64,000 bases of DNA from Ceratodon purpureus (Eukaryota > Streptophyta > Bryopsida > Pseudoditrichales > Ditrichaceae): NCBI GenBank assembly GCA_014871385.1, contig CM026431.1, forward strand, positions 6,708,469-6,772,468, written 5' to 3'. The position numbers and the translations under genes are program-made. The notes under the pieces are model-generated. The model was not told where the DNA came from. It saw nothing but the letters and a program-made list of their open reading frames with translations, and searched no databases. Below, in pieces: positions 36,130-49,700 of the stretch. Position 1 is the stretch's first letter, and the number at the start of each line of letters is the position of its first letter.

Positions 36130-37988
36130 TCAGTTTGTTGTAATGAGCTGCATGCCCAAGTCTGCCCCGTTAATCTTCACATGCGGCTTCTCCACCAGAT
36201 GACAATCCGTCAGATATGGCACCACATCGGTCATGAAGTGGCCATTGACACCCACATCGTGAGGGCAAGTATACATCTTCGTTGCAGGCACCTGATAACA
36301 CGTCTCGGTGGACTGCGCCCTCACGCACGGTGTCGGAGTGTTGGGCCGCAGGTCGATGAACCACGGAACCAGCCCGCCATAGCCTTGCGCCAGAGCGCCG
36401 AACGTCGACTGAGGAGTTAAGATCAGATGGTCTGTCAAGCTCAAGCAGAGAATCTCTGTCAAGGCTTGTCTGTCGACTTCTACACCGAAGTACTGCTTGT
36501 TCTCGTGCGTCAGTTGCACCAACCCCACGGCGTCCCCGGTCTCCAGCGCTACGCGCACGTAGTATTTGGTCAGTCGGTTGAAGAGCTCTTGGTATAGCGA
36601 CGTGATGAAGATGGTGGTGACTTTCAGAGGGGAGAGAGATGGTGAGGAGGAGGGATCTGGGGTTTTCTGAGGTGCCAGAGTGATCGTTTCAGGGGTAGGA
36701 TTTGGGAGGAAACCATTTGTGGTCAGGCAATTGAGGACGTTTTCTTCCGTCGCAGTGTGCAGATGCTCGAAGTCTGCCTTCCCGTTGAAGTAGCGCTCCT
36801 GGACGCCCACTCGCCGGTCCGAGTGGCGGAAGTGCGCGTCGTGGACTTGCTTCACGCGCCCCCAGACAGGGTCGCAGGGGAGCATCACCGTGCGGAGTAA
36901 GTGGGTGAGGACCTTGCGGTTTGGGAAGATGTCCTCCAGGAGCGGACGGAAGCTCCCTACAGCGAAGAGCTTCGGCACGAAGTAGAGATTGTTGCGGAAG
37001 TTAATCCACTCAACTTGGGTGTATTGCGCTTGCTCCGTATCGCAGAAGAATCGTGGCTCTGGTTGCGCATCCCAGTTCTCGGTGGTGGAGACGGCATAGA
37101 TGGGGCTTATGATCGTTTCGGGCTCGCTTCTACCATCCACCTTCGCATAGAAGAATTCTAAGGTCTCCCACAGATTATGTCTCTTCTTGCTCTCCGACCA
37201 TTTCTACATCACATTTCACATGTCAATCATTTGAAGACATGGTCAATTTGGAAATCAATCAACCAGCTATGGTAAAAATTCCTTACCTCTTCGGGATCCA
37301 CCATCCAAGAGGAGCCTTCAAATGGCTCGCAGAAGGCACCAGGCACGGCAGTGGCTCCCGGTACGAGGAGAACACGCTGTGTGAGAACGGCATACACGAG
37401 CGTGGAGACAACGGACAGAGCCTTGTTGCCGATGCCGCTGCCTGCTGAAACGCCCGCCACAACGAACTTGCACCCGTCGATGTGCTTCCTCTTCAGAAAG
37501 AACTCGTCCACATTGCCCATTCGCAGCACGCATGTCCGATGCAGATTCGCATACTCTTTCAGCACCGCGTTCCACTTCGGATTGATTTGGATGTCATGTG
37601 CGGGGTCGTGCGTGCTTTTCCTCGATGAGTAGAGCGCGTAGATTTCGTGACGGCTGGCGCACGGGTGCTCCTTATGCCACAGGGCTTGCATGGAAGGCGA
37701 GAACATTTCACTCATGTTCCTCCCATTCGCAGCTCTTCTCGTAGCCGCGGCTAGTTTCTCAATCAGCTCAGTTGTGTTGGTCGGCATCTGGTTCTTGCGT
37801 GGTAATGGATTGTCGAGAATCACGACCTGCACTTCGTAGTCATGTCGCTGCCGAGAGAGCGATATTAGCAACGGACTAAGCACCATCATCGCCATCATCA
37901 ACATAGTGATCTGCATTCGAGAGAGAATGCGCAGCTTACAGCTCGCCATCATAGCCCTGTGCATTCCCCCTGGATTCGTCCTGTGCAT
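36130..37988 (-). CDS. GT37 fucosyltransferase (FUT1-like), type II membrane protein
   Basis: Two exons: 37287-37988 and 36130-37203, with an 83-bp intron (GTAAGG...TAG). They give 591 residues, near the usual GT37 length. The open frame reaches 38000, but the first ATG is 37988; Met9 is an alternative. Residues ~24-44 form a Met-rich membrane anchor, as expected for a Golgi transferase. GT37 landmarks: HPCASRHEIYALYSSR; FVVAGVSAGSGIGNKALSVV followed by FCEPFEGSSWMVDPEE; the donor-binding region VGVQERYF; and DHLILTPQSTFGALAQGYGG then PWFIDL. The family moves fucose from GDP-fucose to galactosyl residues on xyloglucan, arabinogalactan proteins or related wall glycans. The acceptor cannot be told from sequence. 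A Pro/Ser-rich loop (TPDPSSSPSLSP) lies between the conserved motifs. Confidence 0.9.
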
Positions 37989-40900
37989 GTTCTCCTCCAA
38001 ATTGTGTGAATCCTTGAAGGCTATGGCAGGTCAGATTGCTGCGAATAATCGCTGCTACAGTAATCGATTGGTTGTGACGAGCCCAGAGACCAACCCACTG
38101 AGAAATCGCCGGCAATGCGCAAAATCTTCCGCAGGCAAGAGCAGCTCATTTTTCATCTTCTGCATCAGTCACATGGCTGACATGACATGACAGCAATCCC
38201 ACTTCAAATTTGCGATGGAGGTCGGAGGCTGTTGAATCTGCCGCCTCAAAGAGGCTAGAATGTACTCTTTGAGATCAGCTTCTACGATTCATGTACGTCG
38301 AGTCGTCGACACTCCGGCACACATGCGTCGTAAATGCTATCTGTACTGATTTCCACAAAGCAATTACTAAGTAAGAAGAATTAAAAGAACTCATAACTCC
38401 GGTTGCAGGTGACAGTTCTTCAAATTTTGACATCTATGTACATTTTATTTCGACTTGGGACCAACCAATTGTGTACGACGACAGTACACTAAGCAGCGAG
38501 AAAGGCAACAGGGGAACCTACAGTGATAAGACGAGCTGTAAACTCAAGCAATTTGGAAAATTTGAAACAGAGCTCTCATGGCAGCTGGTGCATCTGTCGG
38601 CTCCCTCTACATTGAAGGGAAGTTACGAAAAAAACAAATTGACGAATTCAGGTGCACAGCTCCTCAACTTCAGAGCTTCTGACAGGAAGCTGAAAACGTC
38701 ACCTAGACAAATGATGCCAGTTTCAGGTTGCCAAGTGAAAATTAAAAGCCCAATCTAAAAGAAATACTTGCAAATTCTACCAAGTGTTATGTTCAAATTT
38801 GTAACTTGGTCGTTCTATGTGCGCAAAGACGCCACTCGGCAAAAGAAACAAAAGAAACTAACTCGGTAAACTCGTGCTGTAACAGAAGATTATGTGACAA
38901 AAAATCTCGGCGCTCAAATAAGGTGTGCACACGGACGAGTACTAACACAGAGCACTGTACGGAGTCTCGGAGACACAGGAGAGTGTACTTCGGCAACATC
39001 TGGTAGATGCTTCAACCCTAGCGCACTGGTACATGCTCTGTCTCACTCTGGGCACACCAAAATTTTAAACGTTGGGCACAATTGATACCAAGAATTTGCA
39101 GAATATCTTAAGCATGTAAGATGTCTGAAGCATGCAAACTCTCACTTTCTTGTCGTCTGTCGTCGTTCTAGAATCAGAAAAACTGCTTCGCTCAATCAAG
39201 TGCTACTCTTCCGAAAATAAAAAACTGGACAAGCAAAACACAGTCATGCTGGAAGACGAAAGTTGACGAAAAAATGAAGGCAAGATGAGCGAGAGTTTAC
39301 CAGAATTTGCTACTCGATTTTCCTTGGACTCGTGCGCGTCTTGGAGTTCGTCGCCAACCCTGCAGCGCGCAGAGCCCAAAAACTTTTCCAAGCTCGCAAA
39401 TGGTGCGGAATCCTTTCAGATTACTATTTTAACTGTTCATAGGCCGCCATGACTACTACTGCATGCACTAAGGAAGTCCTGCCTGACTCGCTTAGTTTCT
39501 CACGAACTTGACCGGCGCCAGTACTTCGAATGACGAGCGCAGCAACGAGTTCCGCCCCCACTAGTCATTACTTACTATGCCACCGGTCGCGCAGCCTGTC
39601 ACCGTCTCATCAATGTTCGTGCAGGTGCAAAACATGAAAAAAACATAATAATCCCTCCAGAAATGCCATCACAGCATCTAGTAGGCTATTACTAATTACA
39701 CCGGCACCAGGGCCCCCGCCCGGACCTTCCGTCGTACTCTACTTGCAAACTTCAAAGTTGGGTCCAGATTCCGAAAACATAGACCATGAGACAAGCCATG
39801 AATCAATGTTGGACGCAAGTGTTGGATTCTATGAAGCTCGGATCCCTTGCCTCCATTGTCGCTCTCGTGCGGCTCAATGGGCTTCATCGTGTCACTAACC
39901 TGCCACATGTCGAATTCCCTTTGTACATCATCTTTACCTTTCTTTTTTGAAACTATTTCTGGTGCAGTACATTTGGACGAAAACTTACAGATTCAACTGA
40001 ACACTGGCCTTTTGCAACTTGGAAGTGGTACTGTCCAACTACCCCGACTGTTCTACTGGACCATAGAATGCTATCTTCTGATCCTGGCCTTGGTTGAAAG
40101 TTAGTGTCATTTAATTTACTGGATTTCTGTCATTTTTTCCAGGCAAATGATTGATCGGACTCCGGAGTACGTTCCGAGTTTCTAGTGTTGTTCGTTCTGT
40201 CCATTTAGTACCATATTTACGTTATATTTATAGTTCCGTGGGATGGTAGATTTAGTGCTATTAGTCCATAGTGTCTGCTTATTAGCGCACTGTTTTACAG
40301 TGCACAGTATTAGTGATGCGATAGACATGAATCATGATCCATCTCTGCACTGTCTGTTCGTCTGTGAAATAATCACTTTATTTCTGCTCAACGAGATGAT
40401 GAGCTCCTGAGAGCATTATTAGTTGGCAAATTGGCAGTCAGTCGCCGTCCATTTGTAGAGTTTAAACACTCGGGCGACCAGATCTGTACTCGCCCTCTGG
40501 GCCCTTGGCTTTTGCAAACTTTCCAGTTGCATGTTCATTGCACTTGTCAGCTTTCTCACCGGCCATGCTTCACACCTGGATGACTCAACCAGATGTGAAG
40601 TTTGCTTGCACTCTGGCTGCACTCGTTTCAGTCCACTGGAAGAGGTTTTCATGTGAGAGTTCAATTGCAGCCAGAACTCTGTATCATCACCGTCTCTATG
40701 AAATTCGAGCTTTTCTTGGCAATATGCTTCAAAAATTACGATCATGTCAGTATTCTCCAAATATGCAATCATCAACCATATGTGCTCTACATGTAATATA
40801 TTATCCAAATACAGTGGCATGGTTTTGATTGCATCATTTCAACAAAAGGTGCGCAGTTGGGATTGTGTGGAATCTATTGTCGGACATGCCTCTAATTCTT

Positions 40901-42708
40901 CACTAGCTAGATATCTTATTTCTAACAAAACCAACTACTTGGTCACAATATATGGACATAGAGACATCTCTCGTCTCATCCGTGGTTTCATGTATCCTCC
41001 GAATCCATCGAAATTCTCCCACAACCAATTATGCGACACCTGCATCTGTAGCTAGATCATGGTGCAGGGTCAGGTTCAAGGTACATTTACAAATGGTTTC
41101 GACGAGCTCGCATCTTCACTCTGTCGAGAGCTTGCTGTAGTGCGTGTGCTCTGTCGCTGCCAAACTGCGCTTCGTGGCTTAATATGGCAAGTCGAACTGT
41201 GATCCACTCTTGGGCTCAAAATTCCGAATGTCTTCTCCATGTTTCACTTTCTATTCCATAGTTCCTGCCGATATCACGAAATTAAGGTTACTAGGAGTGC
41301 AATTTGAAAGCAAGTGGAATTACTTCATATGTTGTGCAAGTGTATATCATGTCCAAATGGCAAGGGCCTCATTCTGACAATTGTTGTGTATGCGAGCAGG
41401 TGCACAATTGGAAGAGATGGGAAGTAGAAGCTTACAAAATGAAGAAAGAAGCCGTGGATTGTCCACAATTGTCCACGGCTAAGTCCACAATTGTCCACAA
41501 TTGTCCACAATTGTCCACAATTGTCCACAAGATTTAGTTCGACGCACTACTAAGTGACTGCAGAATTATCATTAAAGATCAAGCGCTGGACAGGGAGGTC
41601 TAGCATTGTGGGTCAGTGATGGGAATGGAGATTTCAGAAGACGGAAGCAAGTGGCGATTTCGTTCTGAAGCACGTCCTGCACAGGTTCTTGCTCACAACT
41701 AAATCTAGCTGCAAACCTCGACTGCTACGTTGTAAGCCATACCATGACAAACGTTGGACACTTTTTTAGGATTAGGTTAAGAGTATGTGCCCGTTATCAG
41801 AACAACAGATCACAGGCTTTTACGATCTTCATTATTCCCTCACATGTGTACACTGTGCAACAAAAATTCTTCAGAAGATTTGGAAAGCCCTTCTATGAAC
41901 AGAACCATTTGAGTCTCCGATTGGGCTTCATCTAGGTTAGAGGCCCTACATTCTTAATTGCAGACTGTGATGTATTTTCCTTATCTGTACACATAATTAA
42001 TTCTGGTAAGTGATTTCAATATTTCTTTTAAATGTTTGTGCCTGTGTTCATTTGAACTAAACTCTTTGTGCCATGTGGATGCTTAATTCTTGACACTCTT
42101 CGTGTATAATTGTGTCACTCCCACAGAGTCAGAACATGTCAGGAGCTCGATGCCTGGAGCGGATGGATGCTTGGAACGATCAAGAGCTGCACGATCAAAC
42201 GTTCTTCAACCTTTGTGGCCGAGAGCATCGTGAACGGAATTTTTTTGTAGTCTAGAGGCTCATGCAGAATGATTTTGTCATGGCAGGATTCAGAGTTTGA
42301 AGCTGGTTCTGCACATAATATACACTTGTAGCCAACTTGAAAGTTTTGTAGGCTCCCATGCTCTACTAGTATCCGAGAGTAATCTGCATTTTCATAACCT
42401 GTCATGTTTATGTCATGTTAATGTCATGTTAATGTTAAGTAAACCCTAAAGTAAAAGTAACTTGAACATAATAAAAGTAAATGTATGTTCCACTTGAGTC
42501 TATTGACTGTTGGGTTTGGAATTTAGTTGACTGTAAGTATAGCTTTGTAAAAGTCGGCCCAACATCAATATAAACACCCCACACCTTGGGGTGATAAACA
42601 ATTGTTATATTTTATATTATATTTTCTCTTTCTCGTTTTCTCCTTTCTCGCAACAAAGACATGGACTCTATTTGACTGGCATAGGTTTGATTACTGTTAG
42701 CCTCATTA
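37989..42708. other. GT37 upstream region and long spacer
   Basis: The part next to 37988 is probably the GT37 leader and promoter. No further gene is recognised up to 42708. ORFs such as the one at 40419-40820 on the minus strand have no motif. A short tandem array at 41457-41530 is listed separately. Confidence 0.4.
41457..41530. repeat. Tandem 10-bp array (attgtccaca)
   Basis: Six or more copies of attgtccaca, in two blocks split by ggctaag. The left edge also forms a small inverted repeat (CCGTGGA...TCCACGG). A stretch of minisatellite-like DNA in spacer. Confidence 0.9.
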
Positions 42709-43017
42709 ATGGATCCCGCCTTGTGGAGTGAGCTCCCATTAGAAATCGTGGAGCAAGTGTTATCCTTTGTGCCTGCGCGAAATTTGTTTAGATTTTGCAC
42801 GGTGTGCAGATCATGGAACATACTCATCCACAATCCAAATTTTGCAAATCGACAATTTATCAATGCTGGAAATTGTCAAAGTGCGTCCTATGAACGCATC
42901 CTACATAATCGATTCACTCGCGGCCAAAGAAGAAGGCGTCGTCCCAAACAAATGTTTCTAAATTCATTGTTTGCGGTGAACACCGTTCCTCTCAACCGAA
43001 TCTATGAACGTTTGTGA
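42709..43017 (+). CDS. Short F-box protein (probably truncated)
   Basis: An ATG-started frame of 102 codons. Residues ~3-46 form an F-box (LWSELPLEIVEQVLSFVPAR, then FRFCTVCRSWNILIHN). A short basic tail (RGQRRRRRPKQ) follows and the frame stops at 43015-43017. Typical plant F-box proteins continue for 250-350 residues with a propeller or repeat domain, and none is found downstream. This is either a remnant of a longer gene or an F-box-only protein that could compete for SKP1. The F-box is a different sequence from the gene at 10278. Expression is unknown. Confidence 0.6.
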   Translation: MDPALWSELPLEIVEQVLSFVPARNLFRFCTVCRSWNILIHNPNFANRQFINAGNCQSASYERILHNRFTRGQRRRRRPKQMFLNSLFAVNTVPLNRIYERL

Positions 43018-44260
43018 TGGATTTCTCTTGTTTTTTAGATTGGAGTAGTGGACTCGAGAAATCTTGCATGTAGGGTGATATTCGAACACAATAAATATAC
43101 AATCTTCCTTGTACACTTGTGATTGCTTCATGATTCATTAATTTATTTACGATAAAACTAGATACTAGTTGGCCCGAGCATTGCAAGATCACCTTGTCAT
43201 GCACACTTTACGGAATCAGGATAACGACAACATGTTTTGTTCACATCAATACCATATGTTGATAGCATATTTGTTCATAAATAGTTTTTTTTTTAAAAAT
43301 AAAATTGAAAATTTGAAGAACGGAAAAACATAAATATAAGAAATTATTTTAAGTATATCTGTCTATTTTTAATTCTATAAGGTTTTTTTTAGATTTTTTT
43401 TAGATTGATTTAGATTGTTTTTTTTAAATTAAAAAACTACATTTTTGAGATACGGATTTTATTTTTCTGAGTAAAAATAATATTTGTTCAAGGGTGAACA
43501 AACAACTATCAATGTGTTGTAACATTGAGTTATATTATCCTCAGACAATGTACAACTAGCACATATTGTATAATTGCTTGAGAAGAAGAATAACATGCTA
43601 AGAAAGACATTGGCATATAAAGTAGAGAATCACCTAAAAGGTAGTTACTAGTCTTCTACCTTGAACCAATATGTTATAGAAAGAGGTAGCTACTCCATGC
43701 TATAGGTAAAAAGTGGTTGACTTGCATGTAATACGAGATAAAAAAACAAAAAGAATAAATGGAGTTACAAAATTAGGGTTTCAAACGAGAACAAACTATC
43801 TTCACTTTGCATACGTCGACACCCGGTTCAATATAATGATTCATGTTCAACAAGTATATTAACGTGATATCAGTCCAATTGTATTCCCCAACTCAAGCAC
43901 CTTTGTTTCACGAGTTGGACTAATTCTTCACATGTACCATAACACTATAGCGGGTTCGCCACTTGACAAACAAATATTTATTTATTTCGAAAAAATAAGG
44001 TTCGCCTCTCAAAAATTAAATTTATCAATTCTATTTTATTTTTTTTATAGCAAATGACCGTAAATGACTTAGAAATAACAAAATATTACAAGAACTAATG
44101 TAATCTATTTTCATTTTTCTATCTTCATAATTTTCTATTTTCTACATTTTTTTGAGAGGGAGTTATTTATGAATGAACTTGCTATGGTGTTTACGTGTCT
44201 CTCCCTTTCAATCCCCTACAAAAATCATCGACAAATTGGTTCTAACATGCTCCTCTATAG
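43018..44260. other. AT-rich spacer
   Basis: AT-rich with homopolymer runs; no gene, RNA or transposon structure recognised. Confidence 0.5.
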
Positions 44261-44262
44261 TA

Positions 44263-44563
44263 GAGCGTCCAAAAATGGCACAGTGCCAAAAATGGAGCTC
44301 TAGTCATCTTCTATCAGAGGTACGTAATAGCTTCCCCACCCAACAGTACCATGTACTGATGGAAAACATTATAGGGTGTGCGCCATTTTAGAAACACCTA
44401 TGAATCCATCTTCAAAATTCATAACTAATTGTAGAAGAATCCAAAAATGATGATTCCACTTGCTCCAACTTTTTAATTAGTTTCCCCATACATGAAAAAT
44501 ATTTGCACTGCTAATTTCGCAGTAGATTCCCCAGGCTGAAATTTGCGCCATTATTGGACGCTC
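44263..44563. mobile_element. 301-bp MITE with GAGCGTCC ends
   Basis: The left end GAGCGTCCAAAAATGGCACA matches the complement of the right end (GAGCGTCCAATAATGGCGCA) at 18 of 20 positions. TA lies outside both ends (44261-44262 and 44564-44565). No coding content. The GAGC start resembles the MITE at 11882, but the interiors differ. Confidence 0.75.
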
Positions 44564-44565
44564 TA

Positions 44566-45882
44566 CCATAATGTGCTCCTTTCCAGTATCCACCTGCACT
44601 GACAATGTCAAAAGTCTGGCATCCTATATCCGTCAAGGTTGTGACGATACTATTGTAGTTGTGTACTTCGTCGCTGGTCATATTGCATGTAGGGCATGTA
44701 CAATCCAGTTACATTCTTGTCGTGGAATATGTTGGGAGGTACATCTTGGGGCCTAATAGGTCCTTGACATGCTACCTTGTGAAGAAGTCTAGAAATACCA
44801 GACTTTTTCTTCTTTGAACCGCAGGTATGAGATTTTTCATCATTTCCTAGTGTCCTCCACCTACACAGCGGCACAGCCCAAGTGTTTCCAATTCTACAAT
44901 TCACATTGGGGGAGGAAGGGAAAATAAATAATAAAACAATAAAAAAATTACTAAATCACGAACTGTAATCTCCAGATTATAACAGTCACAAAATGGGTTG
45001 TAATATTGTGTCATTTCTTACAATGTCAATCATCAAATGTAATCTAGTAACATATTTTTTGAAAGTAAGCATATATATGAACCCTATGAAATTTACTATT
45101 TATTAATTCCAACATGAAAACTTTTTTTTCAAAATAAAAATAGAATCTAAAAGAAAATAACATGGAAAGCTAAGACTATTGCGATTTACCTTTTAAGATT
45201 ATTCTTTTTGGAATTAATCTTCTTATTATTGTCATTACTTTATATTAGTCTAGACTTTTTTTGGAATTAGAACTAGAACTTTGAGTGGCAACTCACTTAC
45301 GCTTCTCTTGTTTCAAGAATGATACATTGCTTGCAATGCTCTTAATAGAGAAAAAGGTACCACTTGTGTCATTGGATAGAGCCCAAGTTATTTGATGTAA
45401 GCCAACTTAAAGACCTTTGTTGCAATAATAGAGAAAATAAAACTTAATTTTCAAACAAGTGAATTTTATGTAGTATATATTGTATCTAATTAACAATAAC
45501 TATGTTTTAAAAGAAAATCCGGAAAAACAAATATTGAAGGATGACCAATTCATAACAAACAATTGTATGTGTGTCTATGGAAAATCCACATTTTTTTTTT
45601 CTTTTACGTTTAAAGTTTAAAATTAAAATATTAAAAATTAAAAAGTTTGAAAATAAAGATAAAAATTTATTAAAACTTATAAAAATTATATATTTAGAAA
45701 TTTATTGAAATATTATGGGCATTCACGTAGAAGGAAATAGTCACAAAACAAAAGGAATGTCTTTTTTATTACAAGCATCCTATTACAAACCCTTTTCAGC
45801 CAACATAGTATAAACCACATTACTTAGAGCAATCTATTGTACATCATTATCCTTTGAAACTCATCATTTGAAAACTTCTTAA
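44566..45882. other. AT-rich spacer
   Basis: No gene or structured element seen. The sequence becomes very AT-rich before the TTAA-bounded element. Confidence 0.5.
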
Positions 45883-46736
45883 CCCCTAAAGGACAATGTG
45901 GCAAAATGGGGCTATTTTGGAGTTTGGGCATGTACCTGCGGATGCAATTTGAATTCAAAATTTATGAAAATTTTAATGAAAGTAGGCCTTGGTGAGAGCT
46001 TCGTGTCGGTATTTTTTATTCTCAATTCCAATGTTGGAGTGAAATGTTATTCACCTCTGAACCGCAAAAGCTCCTCCAAGGGCAGTCAGTTAGCCAATGA
46101 GAATGATAGTGAATGCAGCAAATTCTGCCCAAAACTGCCCAAAACTGCCCAAAATCTGCCCAAAGACAAAACTTTGAAATTCCACCAAAAATTGAGATTT
46201 TGATATTTTTAAAAAATAAAATTTTTTATTTATAGGGAAGGCAGTAGAGCATGTTTCCACCGTTTGGATTTTTAATCCAAAATTTTTTGATATGCTATTT
46301 TTATTGTCAAAAAACAGCTTTTGTTTGTGAATTTCAGTATACCCCCTAGCGAAAAATGATTTTTTTGGCAACCTTCCACAACTTTTTTGAATTTGATTTT
46401 TTTTTTTTACAATTAGCTAACTCAGTTTTCTTTGATGTGCATCAAAACCGCCAAAATCCATAATGCAAAAAAATGGTTTTTTGGGCCTTCAAAACTCTGC
46501 TGTTCCCTTTTTGCGCAGGGAAAAAAAACTTGATTTTCAACTTTGAACGTTATGATCTTGCAATTGGTGAGGAATGAGTGTCTAAGATCTGGTGGACATG
46601 TAGACATAGAAGTTAGCTACAAGATCTTACGGTTAGATGTACTAATTAAGACCCCAATTTAGCAAAATCCACCTTGATTTGAAGAGGGGCTGTTTTCAGG
46701 CAGTTTTGATGAAAAATACCCTCAGAACTTTAGGGG
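45883..46736. mobile_element. TTAA-bounded element (piggyBac-like ends), copy 2
   Basis: 854 bp from CCCCTAAAGGACAAT to CTTTAGGGG, with TTAA at 45879-45882 and 46737-46740. The first ~200 bp follow copy 1 (28592) closely in order: ggacaat, tttgggc, gcttcgtgt-ggta-ttttta, caattcc. The right part shares a ngatcntacggtta motif. No transposase; a short array of ctgcccaaaa units lies near 46125-46165. Confidence 0.65.
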
Positions 46737-46740
46737 TTAA

Positions 46741-49700
46741 TTAATGTGGGCTACTTCATTTGGAAATCCACATTATTTTAATTACATGATGACCTATGTT
46801 ATTTGACAACTTTAGCAAGATATATCCTTGTACTTTAAAAGGTACCATGCAAATAAAAATCCTTCATTATCTAAAATAATGAGTAAATTTAATATGGGCT
46901 TTGCTACTTGAATAACATGTTTTTTTGCTAATCCACACTAATTAGAATTTAAAGTGTATTGTTTATAGAGGAAAAAAAACCGTACTTCTTTTTGAATAAA
47001 AACACAACTAAGGTAAAGGTACCAAGATGTGAGAAGAACTAATAACCAATTATTTTAGACCTCCATTAACAACTCCAAATGGTTCAAATTTTCCACTCTT
47101 CATTTCCAGTATCACTAGGTCTTCATTGACCTACTAACAATTAAAAACTCATTGTTTTCTGAAACCAGCTGATGACAATTTTCCTAAGAACCTATTCTGT
47201 GTTCTTTGAACTTCACAAAAAATTCACAAAAAATTCATAAAAATTTAATATCGCTAACTATGGTTTAAAGAATAAAAATTATAAATTATAAAAAATTATG
47301 AAAATTACAAAAAAAAAAAACAAAAAAAAAAACAGAAAAAGAGAGGAAACTCATTAGAGTTGGAGAACAAAAAATTGAGCTAATCCGCACACGAATTGCA
47401 CTGAACACCACAGAAGCAATCTCGGTACAGGCTACACATGTGCAGTACTACAATTTCTTCACCACAAAGAAATCCTTACCTTTTTTTGCAAACAGAACCA
47501 GGAAATCCGTAGATCTGCACTCAGATGGGTCCAATCTGACGTCCTTCCCCAGTTTTTAAACTCACAAGGAATAAATGAATTCCAAAAATGAATACCACGC
47601 AATGAATATGTCCTGAACAGAGCCAAGCGTTGACAGAACTTCACAATCATCACTGCCATGCCTTTGGACTGGCCCCAATGGCCCCAACGCCCTTTGGGCA
47701 CTGTTGCAACTTGCAATCCCACCACTGTTCAAGATTGCAGGCTCACTCTGTAAAATTTGAAATCACAGAATTCATGTGAGATAGGCCTAGCCCAAAGGTC
47801 CGGGGATATCTTTTGATTCAGGAATAGCCCAAAAGTCCCTGTAGATTTAAATTCACAGAATATTATCTTATCTCTCACCCTACAGTAATTGAGGCATAAG
47901 AATCAAACACAGGTGCTTTGCAAATATAACTTTATGGTGAACAGAAACATTCACTCCCAGCTGACACTGCAGTGTAAACTACAATTCCGAAATTCCTCCA
48001 CCAAGGATCTGTAATTCTTGCAGTAGAGGAAACCTTTGCTTGTGTTGGAAAAACAAATTAAAAAAAATTCCTCCACCAACTCAAAGCTATTTACTGTTTG
48101 ATGCTTAACATCCAAGTGACACACAAACTTCACTCATACGTCGACAGTGACTTACTTCACAATTCACATTATTTCTGATCTACATTATTGGCACAACCAC
48201 ACCATATGCAGTGAAGAACTTCGCAAGTGAAGGTCATTACTTGGGCTCAGTTTTGACATCTACTACTGGAAGTTATTCTGCCGAGTAGTAGCTCCTCCAA
48301 ACACAGTTTGCGACCTGCAACCTCCGATCCACTAGATCTATTCCCGGAGACAGAAACGCTGAATTCTCGAACCCAATCTCGCCAGGAGGGACTTGTCACT
48401 TCACTTCAGTCTTCAGGTACCACCTACCCAGATCAGACAGACAAGCAGGACATGAGCTGGAGCTTGCAGAGGCTATTCCGGGAAGCAGGGTGATGGCAAA
48501 CCACCTGAAGTGCTAGCCCAGGAGTCCGGGGAGCAGGCAGCCGGTCATTTTTAGAAGATAGGGGTTCCTCCACTTCAGTGCCTAAATTTGGAGTAAAAGT
48601 TGAATCAAAGGTGAGTTTTTTTCTCCTTTTTGCATGCATTTCGTTTTTTTCGTTTCCATTGATCATTTCGTGCATCTGACCGAGATCTTTCGCTGGAGCT
48701 TGTCAATGTTGCTGTTCGGGGTAGGTGAGTTATATATCCGATTAGACCGCGTAGATGTGTTGTTTTGCACTTGGTTTGGAGCTTGCAGCTGCGAGGTGAG
48801 GTGAGGTTTGTGGCGTTGGAGTGATCTGTGATCTGGAAGGGTTTTGGCTATGGTGGTGTCAGGTTGCGAGTTTGCATTGTTTGTTGCCGGGGGTGTTCTC
48901 GGCGTGTTCGTTTGGTTGTAGGAAGGTAGAGGTGTGGTTGGATATGGGGGACACTGCAAACCGCATCGTAGATCGTGGAAGGCGATGCCCTAGGTTTGAC
49001 ATCGCATACACCGTGGGCGTTGTTAGTCGTCAGAGAAAGGGTGCTTAGAATATCTGGCCTCCGAGTTTTGTTTCTGTCCTTACATCTGGATCGCTCTGTT
49101 TCGTTGTTGTTACTCTTTTTGACATGAATCATTCGGGTTGATTGAGCAGTTGCTTGGAAGAGTTCTATGTAGCGTGCCAGGGGAGAGCTCATTGAGTGAT
49201 GTATTATTGTAGTGCTATCGATTCAGATCTCGGTTGTGTTTTCTTATCCGCATCGGACACGTAAGGGCGCTCTTCTTATTTCCTGGTGGGACGACCATCT
49301 GGTGATTCTACAGTAGTCGTCGAAGATTGAATCCCCTGATCCTTTGGAGTAGTAGAGGAGTAAGTTTGACATTATTCAGGATACCCCAACATAATAAGAT
49401 ATTTGTTTCTGATCACATGCCGCTACCTTGTGTGGGCTTTCCCTGACTAGGTCTTCACCTGTGAGTCGCCCACGCGCATATGAATGATTTACCCCAATTG
49501 ACCATGGTCCATGTTGCCTAACCGATGGTCTTCGCCGTGTGATGGTAGCCTCGGGAGCTGCGATGTGCACTGTTTTGACCAATCCCACGCGTGTAGGTAG
49601 CATATGCTGTAGATTATAATATTGCCGGAGTGGTGGTACGAAGTGTGTTCCTGGGGCATGCTTTTTCGTACAAGTTAGTTATCTGTGAGCATTGATGGGG

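Noticed and set aside
40419..40820. ATG-started 133-codon ORF on the minus strand
   Set aside because: No motif, and an overlapping ORF of similar size lies on the other strand; expected by chance.
42508..42655. TGTTGGG...CGCAACA segment with an LTR-like AT-rich end upstream of the short F-box gene
   Set aside because: Short inverted ends only, no clear 5-bp duplication, no primer-binding site and no second LTR.
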